A stretch of DNA of 64,000 bases from Serratia liquefaciens (GTDB lineage Bacteria; Pseudomonadota; Gammaproteobacteria; Enterobacterales; Enterobacteriaceae): assembly GCF_027594825.1 (NCBI RefSeq), contig NZ_CP088930.1, forward strand, positions 1,797,019-1,861,018. Direction: 5' to 3'. A program made the translations under genes and the position numbers. Under the pieces are notes generated by a model. That model made no database searches and was not told the origin of the DNA. It was given only the letters and a program-made list of their open reading frames with translations. Shown one piece after another: positions 53,401 through 61,453 of this stretch; the first letter of the stretch is position 1; each line of letters begins with the position of its first letter.

Positions 53401-56400
53401 TCAGCACGGAAATGTATTTCTGTTCGATCAGCACCAGCTTCAGATCCGCCAGGGCAATCTGTTTGAGCGACGGATCTACGGCGATCACATTCAACTGACG
53501 CACCGCATCGCGGTTGATATAGCCAAGATCTCCATCTGCCTTCACGCCAACCAGATAGTCATAAGGCGATACCAGAGCTCTGGCGGTAGCCGCCACCGAA
53601 CGCCCACCGCCGGCGACGAAGGCTTCCGACAACAGCTGCAGCTGATAAGTGGCATCGGCATAGCCTTTGAGATCCAGCGGAATGTTAGCCGCGCCCTGCT
53701 CGTCGGTAGTGCGCTCTTCCAACTCGGTTTCGAAGCCGTCGCTGTTTTGCCGGTTTTCGTAGAAGGCGTAGTCCGGAAAGCGGTCAAAGCTCGGGTACAT
53801 GGGTCGCAGGGTCAATCGTGAGGTGACGCGACGATCTTGCGCCGGCGTGCCAAACAGATTCTGCACATCAATATTGGCCTGCAATTCCGAAGGTTTCACC
53901 CAGCCCTGTTGACGGTTTGGCGTCAGTTCCAGCGTCACCTTCAGCTGATCCGGCTCAAACTCTTTCACATTGACGGAGGTATGACCGAGCAGCGTTGAGG
54001 TGTCGTGGTTTTTCCCCACCAGATACAGATAGACGTTCCACTCACCGGTGGGTGAATTCTCATCGGTGGTGTAACTCAGCTCATTGAATCCGCTGGCGCC
54101 CAACGTCAGCGGCACCGTGGTCATCAGCTTATCGCGCGGATCGCGGATTTCAGCACGTACCGGCACGCCGACCAGCCCCACGCCCCAATCGGCGGCGCGG
54201 GTGATCAGGCCGATATTAAAGGTGTCTCCCGGCCGATAAACGCCTCGATCGGAGAACAGGTAGCTGCTGAGCGCACGCGGATCGGTGGGGGTCTGCTCAC
54301 CGGCAATGTCGAAGCGCGAGAAATCCAACCCGCGATCGTTATAGCTGCCGGTCGGCAAGAAGGAAACATCTCCCTCTTTTTCCACCAGGAACATCACCGG
54401 CTGGCGCTCATTGGTGTAAACGTCAAGCGCCGGGAAGCGCACGTGGCCGTTGGCATCGGTGATTTGACTGAGCAAGGTTACGCCGTTTTTCGCGATCACC
54501 GACACTTTCGCGCTGCCGACCGGCGCGCCGCTGTGGATCGATTGCACAAACACATCGCGCGTTTTGTCCTGAGAGCTTTTGGCGACAATGCCCAGGTCGG
54601 TCACAACCACAAAGCGTGAATCACCGACCCTGTCCTGATCGTCGCTTTCTTCCTGAGGTTCATCGGATCCTGCTTCTTCCTCCGCCGGTTTCTGGTTCGG
54701 CTGCCATTCGGACAGCGTCAACAGAAACACGCCGCGGTGAGAATCAGGATTGGTGGACAAGTAGCGGGAAAGATCGATGCCCTGATAATTCACCACGCCC
54801 GGCTGGTCATTATTGAGCGCGGTCTGGTATTTAAAATGCTCGGTAAAATATTCGTCATCCAGCCGGTTAAACTCGGCGGAAGAGTATTCCCGGCTTTTGA
54901 AAGAAACGATGTGCTGCAGCTGGCTTGGGATCACCCGTTTGATATCCAGGCGCAGGCCCGCCACGTTGCGCGCGGCAACGCTGATCTGCTTATCGCCGTT
55001 CACCGACAGTAGCGACCCTTGCGACATGAACTGCAGGGATTTCGGGAACTCCGGCACCTCAATCACCCGGAAGGCCTTTTTCGGCATTTTATAACCGCCG
55101 TTGGAGACCAGCTGATTGTCGATCTCAAGCAGCATGAAGCGATGCGCCGGGGCATCGAATTTGAAACTGAACTGCGGCTGGTAGCTCTCTTCGGCCTCGT
55201 TGAGCGTCAGAGTCAGCGGCGTTGACTGCGCCAGCACATTCTTGGCGACGCTGTCGGTATCCCACTGGTAAAAATCATTCGGGTCTTTAGCGGCTTCAGC
55301 ATCGCTGGGATCGTGCTGTGGCAGCAACCAGGCCTTGGTCGCGCGTGCCAGCTCTTTATCCTTGACGGCATCGCTGAAAGCGACGATCAGAGCCCGCTGC
55401 CCCTTGGCACCCTCGGCGTCCACCACCTGGGCGCTGGCATCGCTCAGCGCCAGGCTGTACAGCGTCGGCACCGTGACCCCGTTGCTTTTCACTTCATCGA
55501 TGGCGTTGGCGGGCACCGTCGCTTTGATACCCTTGCCGACGGTCAGGTGCACTACGCCACCCTGATCCAGCGCCTGCAGCGGCTCTGAGTGGATCCAGGC
55601 GTTGAGTTTTTTCTCATCGTAGACCAGCGAGAAGTTGAGCTTTTTCTCCGACTTGGCGTTGCCTTCCTTTAATCCGAGCGAGACCTGTTTTTCAAAGCTG
55701 GTGACGTCCAACGGCGCATTGAACTTCAGATTGAAGATAGCGCTGCGCTTCTTCGGATCCTGCGGGTCCTGGTAATACTCGGCCTGGCCAAGCTGGTAAT
55801 TAAATGCGGGCACGTTAAAGGTGTAACGGGTGTTGGCGAGTTTGATCTGCGGCGCCAGTAACGTGGCAGGATCGAGGTTAACCTGGTATTGCGTGCCCAT
55901 CGGCAGCGGTTTTTTCGGCGTAAAGACCAGGGTTGAGGCGTCGTTCCAGACCCACTGGCCTTCGGCCTGCGGCTTAAGCGTCACGCCCTTGGTCACCGTC
56001 TTGCCTACGTCGGTCAAAGGCGCCGCCGAGTGACTGAACGTCAGGCTTAGCTTCTGCGGTGTCGGCTTCTGAACGGCGTAGTTTATCGCTTCAGGGCCAG
56101 CGGCCTGCACGTCGGTTTGCTGATACACCATGGGTGCCGGTTCGATCGGTTGCGGTCGGTTCAGCCACCAGTGCCAGCCGTAGACAGCGCCACCGGCGAT
56201 GCACAACAAAATCAGCAACGCCAGACTGATGGCTTTCGGGTATTTGTTTACGCCGCTTTCCAGCCGCAAAAACGCCCGTTTCACACCGCCAGACAGAGCA
56301 GTCCACCAGGCAGGTGCACTCCAGGCAAGATTACCGATCAGCGGCCTGAATAACCGCCCCAGTAACGCCAGGCTCAATGCCAACAGGCGGAATGCACCCT

Positions 56401-56446
56401 TGATTAACGTAAAAGGCAGACGAAGGATAAACTTTAATAAATCCAT
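50465..56446 (-). CDS. yfhM: Membrane-anchored bacterial alpha-2-macroglobulin
   Basis: 1993 residues, larger than E. coli YfhM (about 1650). A positively charged hydrophobic N terminus and a transmembrane helix at ~73-91 replace the lipobox of YfhM. MG-type beta domains follow, an acidic insertion (EEEAGSDEPQEESDDQD) lies near 600, and the thioester-domain motif YYCSEQ has C1511 and Q1514 in thioester spacing. Expected to trap proteases at the periplasmic face. pbpC follows within 60 bp on the same strand. The symbol reflects family membership; orthology to E. coli yfhM rather than a second macroglobulin type is not certain. Confidence 0.85.
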   Translation of the reverse strand: MDLLKFILRLPFTLIKGAFRLLALSLALLGRLFRPLIGNLAWSAPAWWTALSGGVKRAFLRLESGVNKYPKAISLALLILLCIAGGAVYGWHWWLNRPQPIEPAPMVYQQTDVQAAGPEAINYAVQKPTPQKLSLTFSHSAAPLTDVGKTVTKGVTLKPQAEGQWVWNDASTLVFTPKKPLPMGTQYQVNLDPATLLAPQIKLANTRYTFNVPAFNYQLGQAEYYQDPQDPKKRSAIFNLKFNAPLDVTSFEKQVSLGLKEGNAKSEKKLNFSLVYDEKKLNAWIHSEPLQALDQGGVVHLTVGKGIKATVPANAIDEVKSNGVTVPTLYSLALSDASAQVVDAEGAKGQRALIVAFSDAVKDKELARATKAWLLPQHDPSDAEAAKDPNDFYQWDTDSVAKNVLAQSTPLTLTLNEAEESYQPQFSFKFDAPAHRFMLLEIDNQLVSNGGYKMPKKAFRVIEVPEFPKSLQFMSQGSLLSVNGDKQISVAARNVAGLRLDIKRVIPSQLQHIVSFKSREYSSAEFNRLDDEYFTEHFKYQTALNNDQPGVVNYQGIDLSRYLSTNPDSHRGVFLLTLSEWQPNQKPAEEEAGSDEPQEESDDQDRVGDSRFVVVTDLGIVAKSSQDKTRDVFVQSIHSGAPVGSAKVSVIAKNGVTLLSQITDANGHVRFPALDVYTNERQPVMFLVEKEGDVSFLPTGSYNDRGLDFSRFDIAGEQTPTDPRALSSYLFSDRGVYRPGDTFNIGLITRAADWGVGLVGVPVRAEIRDPRDKLMTTVPLTLGASGFNELSYTTDENSPTGEWNVYLYLVGKNHDTSTLLGHTSVNVKEFEPDQLKVTLELTPNRQQGWVKPSELQANIDVQNLFGTPAQDRRVTSRLTLRPMYPSFDRFPDYAFYENRQNSDGFETELEERTTDEQGAANIPLDLKGYADATYQLQLLSEAFVAGGGRSVAATARALVSPYDYLVGVKADGDLGYINRDAVRQLNVIAVDPSLKQIALADLKLVLIEQKYISVLTKQDSGVYKYQSKMKEVSLSEQPLALSEQGNDLRLATDKPGDFVLVIEDAQGKVLNRVAYSVAGNANLSRSLDRNAELKLKLNQAEYQPGEEIEVSINAPYTGSGLITIEKDRVYAWQWFHSDTTSSVQKIRLPAGMEGNGYINVQFVRDVNSSEIFMSPLSYGVMPFKISTRARQNGLQVTAPTVIKPGEDLTMSVKTDGPQQVALFAVDEGILQVARYRLKDPLEFFFSKRELSVTSSQILDLILPEFSKLMALTAAPGGDAGEGLDLNLNPFKRKRDKPVAYWSGITEVNGEKSFVYPVPDYFNGKIRVMAISVTPDKIGKAQTAATVRDNFIMTPNVPAMVAPGDEFDVSVGVSNNLEGLNGQPVAVSVHLTPPPQLEVVDNAVQGLSLAEKREGVVNFRLRAKSALGDAPLVFDASYGDKSSRRTISTSVRPAMPYRTQTVMGRMSGSSQNVEGLRQMFDAYAQRQAAVSHSPLVLTNGLAQYLADYPYYCSEQIVSRSIPLILQSRHPEMAGGLSQAEVSKQLRNLLGVLRSRQNDSGAIGAWRSSPDADPFVTPYVVQYLLEAKEAGYALPEGMLEEANGALRELAASGFDDLYLLRLRSWAIYLLTRQGEVTTNALAMVQDTLQKRYPDSWKTDLSALYLASSYQLLKMDDEAAALLQPSWQQLSKAYDNAWWTQNYFDPLVQDATRLYLITRHFPEKVASIPPQVLENMVKALKEERYTTYSSAMSILALESYSAQVAQSANAGALEIAQIGKGGNAAPQRIAELQGLFAKGQFTADAAAVRFTNSGDAPAWYSVTQAGYDLVAPQKALARGLEITRDYTDEQGKPVTQVTLGQKVNVHLKIRANAKEGLSNLAIVDLLPGGFEVVQQTPPEPAAEEGSEGEAQSSGWQSPLAASGSSWAPDYSDIREDRVIIYGSASTEVQTFVYQIKATNTGSFVIPPAYGEAMYDREIQAMSVGSGKLVVVPAENK

Positions 56447-56598
56447 TATTGCAGCACCTTATAATCCTTTGCAGATCCCCGGATAAACGGCCAGGGTTTA
56501 TCGGGTTCGAAAGACGCCGCCAAATACCCTGTCCTGGCGTCTGCGCTAATACATCCATCTGCCGCCTGGCGAAAATCAGCGGCCACGTCGGAATATAA

Positions 56599-56925
56599 TT
56601 ACGACTCTTTATTCAGCATGTTATCCAATTTCTGCAGCACAACCAGCAGCGGCATGCAGTTGGGCTCATTGTCTTTCAGCGCCTCTTCAAAATAAGGCGT
56701 GATGGCAAAGCGCGTAGGTAACGGCGCATCCGCATCCAGCAGCGCGTACATACGCGGCAGAAACACCCATTGCAGCCAGGCTTCGGCCGACATGCTGTCT
56801 ACGCAGAAAGGTTCAGTGCTGGCGAAGGCCTCAGGCTCAGGCGGTGCAGCCTGCCACAGAGCCAGATCGCGCATTGACTGTTCAATCGCCTGCAAACTGT
56901 GGCGAACCTGATTATTTATACTCAT
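56599..56925 (-). CDS. yqcC: YqcC family protein
   Basis: Conserved small cytoplasmic protein of unknown function, all-helical. The ATG at 56925 (MSINNQVRHSL) has GGGA six bases upstream and gives 108 residues, matching the 109 of E. coli; ATGs further upstream would add 27 unrelated residues. Core motif EAWLQWVFLPRMYALLD. In E. coli it is followed by truC; here the macroglobulin gene starts 152 bp downstream. 56447-56598 has no other recognisable element. Confidence 0.9.
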   Translation of the reverse strand: MSINNQVRHSLQAIEQSMRDLALWQAAPPEPEAFASTEPFCVDSMSAEAWLQWVFLPRMYALLDADAPLPTRFAITPYFEEALKDNEPNCMPLLVVLQKLDNMLNKES

Positions 56926-57103
56926 CTGCATTCCCGATCTATTTTCATGATGATGATTCAGCCGCGTGGCTGAAAAGCGGCAAAGCATAGCATTTTTATA
57001 GCCCAAATTCGGCTGACTTGACTAGCGCAGCCGTTTTTATCTGGTGGCGTCCAGCGCCCCACGGCACAATAGGCCCACCGACTAAACCAAACAGATTAGA
57101 CAC

Positions 57104-58342
57104 ATGCCTGCAATCACAACGACAAAAAACCACGCCACGCCCGGCAAAGCCATGCTGGCTTCGGTCACCGGCTACGCCATGGACGGCTTTGACTTGCTGA
57201 TCCTCGGCTTTATGCTGCCGGCCATCAGTATCGAAATGGGATTGAGCTCTTCCGCCGCCGGTTCGCTGGTCACCTGGACGCTGATCGGCGCCGTTCTGGG
57301 CGGGGTGATTTTCGGTCACCTCAGCGATCGCTTTGGGCGTATCCGGGTATTGACCATCACCATCCTGATGTTCTCGTTGTTTACCGGCCTTTGCGCTCTG
57401 GCACAAGGCTATTGGGATTTGCTCGCCTACCGCACGCTGGCGGGTATCGGGCTGGGGGGTGAGTTCGGTATCGGCATGGCGCTGATCGCCGAAGCCTGGC
57501 CGGCGGAAAAACGCAATCGAGCCTCGGCCTACGTGGGCATGGGCTGGCAGCTTGGCGTATTGGCGGCGGCGTTTCTCACCCCGCTACTGCTGACGCATAT
57601 CGGCTGGCGCGGCATGTTCCTGGTGGGCTTGTTGCCCGCACTGGCGTCGTTCCTGATCCGCCGCACCCTGGGAGAACCGGAAGCGTTCGTACGCCAGCAA
57701 AGCACCGGTGAACAGCTTTCTTTTGCCCAGCGTATCAGGCTGCTGTTCAAAGACCGCGCCACCAGCAAGGCCAGTATCGGTATTTTTATTTTGTGCTCGG
57801 TGCAGAACTTCGGCTATTACGGGCTGATGATTTGGATGCCGACCTACCTGGCCAAAAACTTCGGTTTCTCATTAACCAAGTCAGGCTTGTGGACTGCGGT
57901 TACGGTGATAGGCATGACGTTCGGCATCTGGCTGTTTGGCGTCTTGGCCGACCGCTTCAGCCGCTGGAAGATTTTTATCAGCTATCAGATCGGTGCGGTG
58001 GTGATGGTGGTGGTCTATGCACAGCTTAGCGACCCGACGTTAATGCTGTTTGCCGGCGCGCTGATGGGAATGTTCGTGAATGGGATGATTGGCGGCTACG
58101 GCGCGTTGATTTCCGATACCTACCCGGTACAGGCGCGTGCTACCGCGCAAAACATTCTGTTCAATCTTGGGCGCGGCGTCGGTGGCCTGGGGCCATTGGT
58201 GATCGGCGCACTGGTGACGCAGGTATCCTTCGCTGCGGCAATCAGCCTGCTGGCGGCTATTTATCTGCTGGATATTTATGCCACGCTGTTCCTGCTGCCT
58301 AAAAAACAGGTCGATGGCGATACGCTGGGGGCGATTGGTTAA
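57104..58342 (+). CDS. MFS transporter, metabolite:H+ symporter type
   Basis: 412 residues with ~12 transmembrane helices. MFS signature GHLSDRFGRIRVL (~66-78) after the second helix, an Asp in the first helix (GYAMDGFDLLILGF) as in aromatic-acid and metabolite:H+ symporters, and the second-half loop GVLADRFSRWKIF. Substrate unknown; an aromatic acid or other organic acid is possible. Transcribed alone between yqcC (divergent) and csrB (convergent); E. coli has no gene here. Confidence 0.85.
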   Translation: MPAITTTKNHATPGKAMLASVTGYAMDGFDLLILGFMLPAISIEMGLSSSAAGSLVTWTLIGAVLGGVIFGHLSDRFGRIRVLTITILMFSLFTGLCALAQGYWDLLAYRTLAGIGLGGEFGIGMALIAEAWPAEKRNRASAYVGMGWQLGVLAAAFLTPLLLTHIGWRGMFLVGLLPALASFLIRRTLGEPEAFVRQQSTGEQLSFAQRIRLLFKDRATSKASIGIFILCSVQNFGYYGLMIWMPTYLAKNFGFSLTKSGLWTAVTVIGMTFGIWLFGVLADRFSRWKIFISYQIGAVVMVVVYAQLSDPTLMLFAGALMGMFVNGMIGGYGALISDTYPVQARATAQNILFNLGRGVGGLGPLVIGALVTQVSFAAAISLLAAIYLLDIYATLFLLPKKQVDGDTLGAIG

Positions 58343-58400
58343 CAACTGAGATGAATTCGAGCAGGGTTAAGCCTGTTGACGGCTTAAAGCATAAATCCGT

Positions 58401-58436
58401 ATAAAAAGTTGAGGGCACTGCGCTAACAGTGCCCTC
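58401..58436 (-). terminator. csrB terminator
   Basis: 10-bp perfect stem GAGGGCACTG / CAGTGCCCTC, loop of six, followed by CAACTTTTTAT on the minus strand. Confidence 0.9.
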
Positions 58437-58749
58437 GGTTCGTTTTATAGCAGTCCCGCTACACAGTGTGCTCCCTGCTCAATCCTTGAAAACTTTTCCT
58501 GCGGCCATCCTGACCAAACCGTCCTGGCGTTGTCCCGTAGCATCGTCCTGATGCGGTTCCTCAGTCTTCATGACCCGCCAACGGTCCTTTGCCGGCTCTC
58601 AATCTCCATCCTGGAGGTGTCCCTGGTTTCAATCCTGAAACATCCTGGCATCTCCTGACGCCGTCCTCCGCTCTTCACTGAGCGCATCCACTTCTTCTTC
58701 CTGAAGCTGCATCATCCTGATGCTTTCCAGCTCCGCCGTATCCCTTCCG
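58402..58749 (-). ncRNA. csrB: CsrB regulatory RNA
   Basis: On the minus strand about 350 nt contain roughly 25 GGA motifs, many as CAGGATG or CAGGACG in hairpin loops (for example CACCTCCAGGATGGAGA at ~58606-58622, present in E. coli csrB). The GAGCAGGGAGCA stretch and the terminator also match. CsrB sequesters CsrA, freeing its mRNA targets. It sits between syd and yqcC, as in E. coli. The 5' end is inferred from a -10-like TCTTAT at 58756-58761, so it may be off by 20-30 nt. Confidence 0.92.
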
Positions 58750-58898
58750 GTGAACATAAGATCGCTTAATTATCCCGGGTTCACAAGAGCTTACTGGCAG
58801 GCTGACAGGAAATTAATGCTAAGAGTTATCCTAAAGAAAAACTAACCAATTGATCTGGATAACAATAAAACCCATATCACCGGCAATGCGGTGAAAAT

Positions 58899-58916
58899 TA
58901 AAAGCGATCTCTCACA
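58899..58916 (-). promoter_or_regulatory. Candidate UvrY (SirA) box upstream of csrB
   Basis: TGTGAGAGATCGCTTTTA on the minus strand resembles the E. coli UvrY/SirA site TGTGAGAGATCTCTTACA in 15 of 18 positions and lies ~150 bp upstream of the predicted csrB start, as in E. coli. Confidence 0.65.
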
Positions 58917-58944
58917 GCCCGTGTGAGATATATCGCACACGGGC
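58917..58944 (-). terminator. Hairpin after syd
   Basis: 9-bp perfect stem GCCCGTGTG / CACACGGGC with a 10-nt loop, 17 bp after the syd stop. No long T tract follows directly; possible syd terminator. Confidence 0.5.
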
Positions 58945-58960
58945 CGTGGTTAAATTAGCG

Positions 58961-59512
58961 TCAAACGTCAATCCGCGGGCGCAATGCATCGAGGAAATTA
59001 CCCAACGACGCCGCCAGTAAAGTGCGCTTATTGCTGCCAAATTGCTCCAGCACCACATTCCCGCTGACGTTGCACAACGAGACCAGCGTCATTTCTGATT
59101 CGGTGGTTGCCAGGAACAACGTCGGTGACAGTTTCAGCCGTTTTTGCGTCACCAGATGGCCGATCAGGTTTTCCTGCAGGCGAATAAAATCGTCCTCGCT
59201 CCACACCTGCAGCAGGGTGAGATGATGCTCGCCGAACTGCGCGCCCATGTCACCCGCATACTGTTGGGTGTAAAACAGGTTGATGTCCGGCTGCAGACGA
59301 AGCTCAAGCGCAGTTTCTACCTTTTCCAGCGTCGCTGCCGGGGTGAAGGGTTGCGGCAACCACAGCGCCTGGTCATCGCGGTTTTCGACCAGGCAGGGCG
59401 ACGGTACGCCGTACAGATCCTGACTTGCCGGCACATGACCGCGCTCCTGCTGCCAAAGATCAACATAACGCTGGGTGAATTCACGCAGGGCGTGCGGTAC
59501 ATCGTGGTCCAT
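58961..59512 (-). CDS. syd: SecY-interacting protein Syd
   Basis: Peripheral inner-membrane protein that binds SecY and monitors translocon assembly. The ATG at 59512 ([13 protein letters not shown]) gives 183 residues versus 181; an upstream ATG adds 11 residues with no counterpart. Conserved LYGVPSPC and [21 protein letters not shown]. Divergent from the queF remnant. Confidence 0.95.
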   Translation of the reverse strand: MDHDVPHALREFTQRYVDLWQQERGHVPASQDLYGVPSPCLVENRDDQALWLPQPFTPAATLEKVETALELRLQPDINLFYTQQYAGDMGAQFGEHHLTLLQVWSEDDFIRLQENLIGHLVTQKRLKLSPTLFLATTESEMTLVSLCNVSGNVVLEQFGSNKRTLLAASLGNFLDALRPRIDV

Positions 59513-59575
59513 ATTTTTTCTCGCATACGGTAAACTGGCGACCATTGTACCTATCTCTCACCAAGGTGACAGCAG

Positions 59576-59728
59576 ATGTCCTCCTATCCCCCCTCCCTGT
59601 CGGAACTGACGCTGGGCAAAGTCTGACGGTATAGCACGTTGCCCCCGTCGCGTCGGGTTTTGGACATCAATCCCTGCCGCAGCAAAACGGACTTTGTCCC
59701 GTCACCAGATTGCCTGGCATGCCAATAA
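59576..59728 (+). pseudogene. queF: queF remnant (NADPH-dependent 7-cyano-7-deazaguanine reductase)
   Basis: The frame opens MSSYPPSLSELTLGKV, equal to the QueF N terminus, then meets TGA (59624-59626). In the same frame 59630-59728 reads ...SRRVLDINPCRSKTDFVPSP and ends CQ-stop, matching the QueF C terminus (TRRGGLDINPWRSNSDFVP). About 230 central codons, including the catalytic cysteine and NADPH site, are missing. Position between syd and ppnN is that of queF in E. coli. The product cannot be active, so preQ1 and queuosine synthesis would need another copy or be lost. Confidence 0.88.
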
Positions 59729-59917
59729 TGCGAAACATTGCTCAACAACTGAGCTAACGAGTGGTTTGTGTTGGTAAAAATCTGGGGACGGCGGTAAGGT
59801 TAAATCAGGAGCGCCGGGCATTCCGGTCGGGTTTTGCCGCCGTGCCCTGACAATAACGAGATGCTGTTCTGCTGCGTATGGATTACTACTGCCCGTTCCG
59901 GGTGCAAAGGAGTTACC

Positions 59918-61282
59918 TTGATTACACACATCAGCCCGCTTGGCTCTATGGATTTGCTGTCGCAGCTGGAAGTAGACATGCTGAAGCGTACCGCCAGCAG
60001 TGATCTATACCGTTTGTTCCGCAACTGTTCGCTGGCCGTTTTGAACTCCGGCAGCCAGACCGACAACAGCAAACAGCTGCTGTCACGCTACGAAACCTTT
60101 GATATCAACGTGCTGCGCCGTGAGCGTGGCGTCAAACTCGAACTGGTTAACCCGCCGGAAGACGCCTTTGTCGACGGTAGAATAATCCGCTCGCTGCAGG
60201 CCAACCTGTTCGCCGTGCTGCGCGATATTCTGTTCGTTCACGGACAGATCGACAGCGCCGGCCGTTTCCAGCATCTGAACCTGGAAAACTCGGCCCACAT
60301 TACCAACCTGGTGTTCTCTATCCTGCGCAACGCCCGTGCGTTGCACCTCGATGAAGATCCTAACCTGGTGGTGTGCTGGGGTGGCCATTCGATCAATGAA
60401 AACGAATATCTCTATGCCCGCAAGGTCGGCAGTCAGCTGGGCCTGCGCGAGCTGAATATCTGTACCGGTTGCGGACCGGGCGCCATGGAAGCGCCGATGA
60501 AAGGCGCCGCCGTGGGCCACGCCCAACAGCGCTACCGCAACAGCCGTTTCATCGGCATGACCGAACCTTCAATCATTGCCGCAGAACCGCCAAACCCGCT
60601 GGTCAATGAGCTGGTGATCATGCCGGACATCGAAAAACGCCTGGAGGCCTTCGTCCGTATCGCCCACGGGATCATCATCTTCCCTGGCGGCGTCGGCACG
60701 GCGGAAGAACTGCTGTATCTGCTGGGTATTCTGATGAACCCGGAAAACAGCGAACAGGTCTTGCCGCTGATCCTCACCGGGCCAAAAGAGAGCGCCGACT
60801 ATTTCCGCGTGCTGGACGAGTTCATCATGAACACGCTGGGAGACGAAGCGCGTCGCCATTACACCATCATCATCGACGATCCGGCGGAAGTGGCGCGTCA
60901 GATGAAAAAGGCCATGCCGCTGGTGAAAGAAAACCGTCGCAATACCGGCGATGCTTACAGCTTCAACTGGTCTATTCGCATCGCGCCGGATCTGCAATTG
61001 CCGTTCGAGCCGAGCCATGAAAATATGGCGAATCTCAACCTGTATCCGGACCAGCCGGCCGAACAGTTGGCCGCTGCGCTGCGCCGCGCGTTTTCCGGCA
61101 TCGTCGCCGGCAACGTGAAGGAAAATGGCATTCATGCCATCGAGCAGTTCGGCCCGTACAAGCTGCACGGCGAGCCGCAGATGATGAAACAGATGGACAG
61201 CCTGTTGCAGGGCTTCGTCGCTCAACACCGTATGAAGCTGCCGGGCAGCGCCTATGTGCCCTGCTACGAAATAGTCGCTTAA
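59918..61282 (+). CDS. ppnN: Pyrimidine/purine 5'-nucleotide nucleosidase
   Basis: Cleaves nucleoside monophosphates to base and ribose 5-phosphate; stimulated by (p)ppGpp in E. coli. The TTG at 59918 has AAAGGAG six bases upstream and yields 454 residues, exactly the E. coli length; the frame extends 28 codons upstream without homology. LOG-type core with [19 protein letters not shown] and [15 protein letters not shown]. 190 bp after the queF remnant. Confidence 0.95.
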   Translation: MITHISPLGSMDLLSQLEVDMLKRTASSDLYRLFRNCSLAVLNSGSQTDNSKQLLSRYETFDINVLRRERGVKLELVNPPEDAFVDGRIIRSLQANLFAVLRDILFVHGQIDSAGRFQHLNLENSAHITNLVFSILRNARALHLDEDPNLVVCWGGHSINENEYLYARKVGSQLGLRELNICTGCGPGAMEAPMKGAAVGHAQQRYRNSRFIGMTEPSIIAAEPPNPLVNELVIMPDIEKRLEAFVRIAHGIIIFPGGVGTAEELLYLLGILMNPENSEQVLPLILTGPKESADYFRVLDEFIMNTLGDEARRHYTIIIDDPAEVARQMKKAMPLVKENRRNTGDAYSFNWSIRIAPDLQLPFEPSHENMANLNLYPDQPAEQLAAALRRAFSGIVAGNVKENGIHAIEQFGPYKLHGEPQMMKQMDSLLQGFVAQHRMKLPGSAYVPCYEIVA

Positions 61283-61293
61283 TGAGCCATCCG

Positions 61294-61320
61294 GGGCGGC
61301 CTGATAGCCGCCCTTCTTTT
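61294..61320 (+). terminator. ppnN terminator
   Basis: 7-bp GC stem GGGCGGC / GCCGCCC with 6-nt loop, then TTCTTTT. Confidence 0.85.
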
Positions 61321-61344
61321 ACCTGACTTTTCCGCCTTTACTCT

Positions 61345-61452
61345 CTATGGATTTCAAGTTGCAGCCAGGCGGAAAGCGCGTTCATCTCCCGGAGCTTACT
61401 GAGGGGGGAGTACGTGAAGTCAACAACGCTGCAGCTTGAAAGACGACGAGTT
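61345..61452 (+). repeat. ERIC-like element
   Basis: About 108 bp with terminal inverted repeats TTTCAAGTTGCAG (61352-61364) and CTGCAGCTTGAAA (61429-61441), 12 of 13 matched, internal GGAGCTTACTGAGG, and AGGCGGAAAGCG. This is the organisation of enterobacterial repetitive intergenic consensus elements. It ends two bases before the xni start codon, so it supplies the xni ribosome-binding region. Confidence 0.82.
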
Positions 61453-61453
61453 A

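Noticed and set aside
58366..58386. TTAAGCC...GGCTTAA hairpin after the MFS gene as a terminator
   Set aside because: The stem is AT-rich and short and has no T tract after it; the csrB terminator 20 bp further on may serve both strands.
58402..58760. TCCTGG/CATCCTG-rich stretch as a possible repeat array or CRISPR
   Set aside because: Spacing is irregular, there are no conserved repeats of 25-40 bp, and on the minus strand the pattern is the GGA-motif set of csrB with a terminator.
59834..59917. Upstream extension of ppnN from an ATG
   Set aside because: The extension is unrelated to PpnN, while the TTG at 59918 has a strong ribosome site and gives the exact family length.
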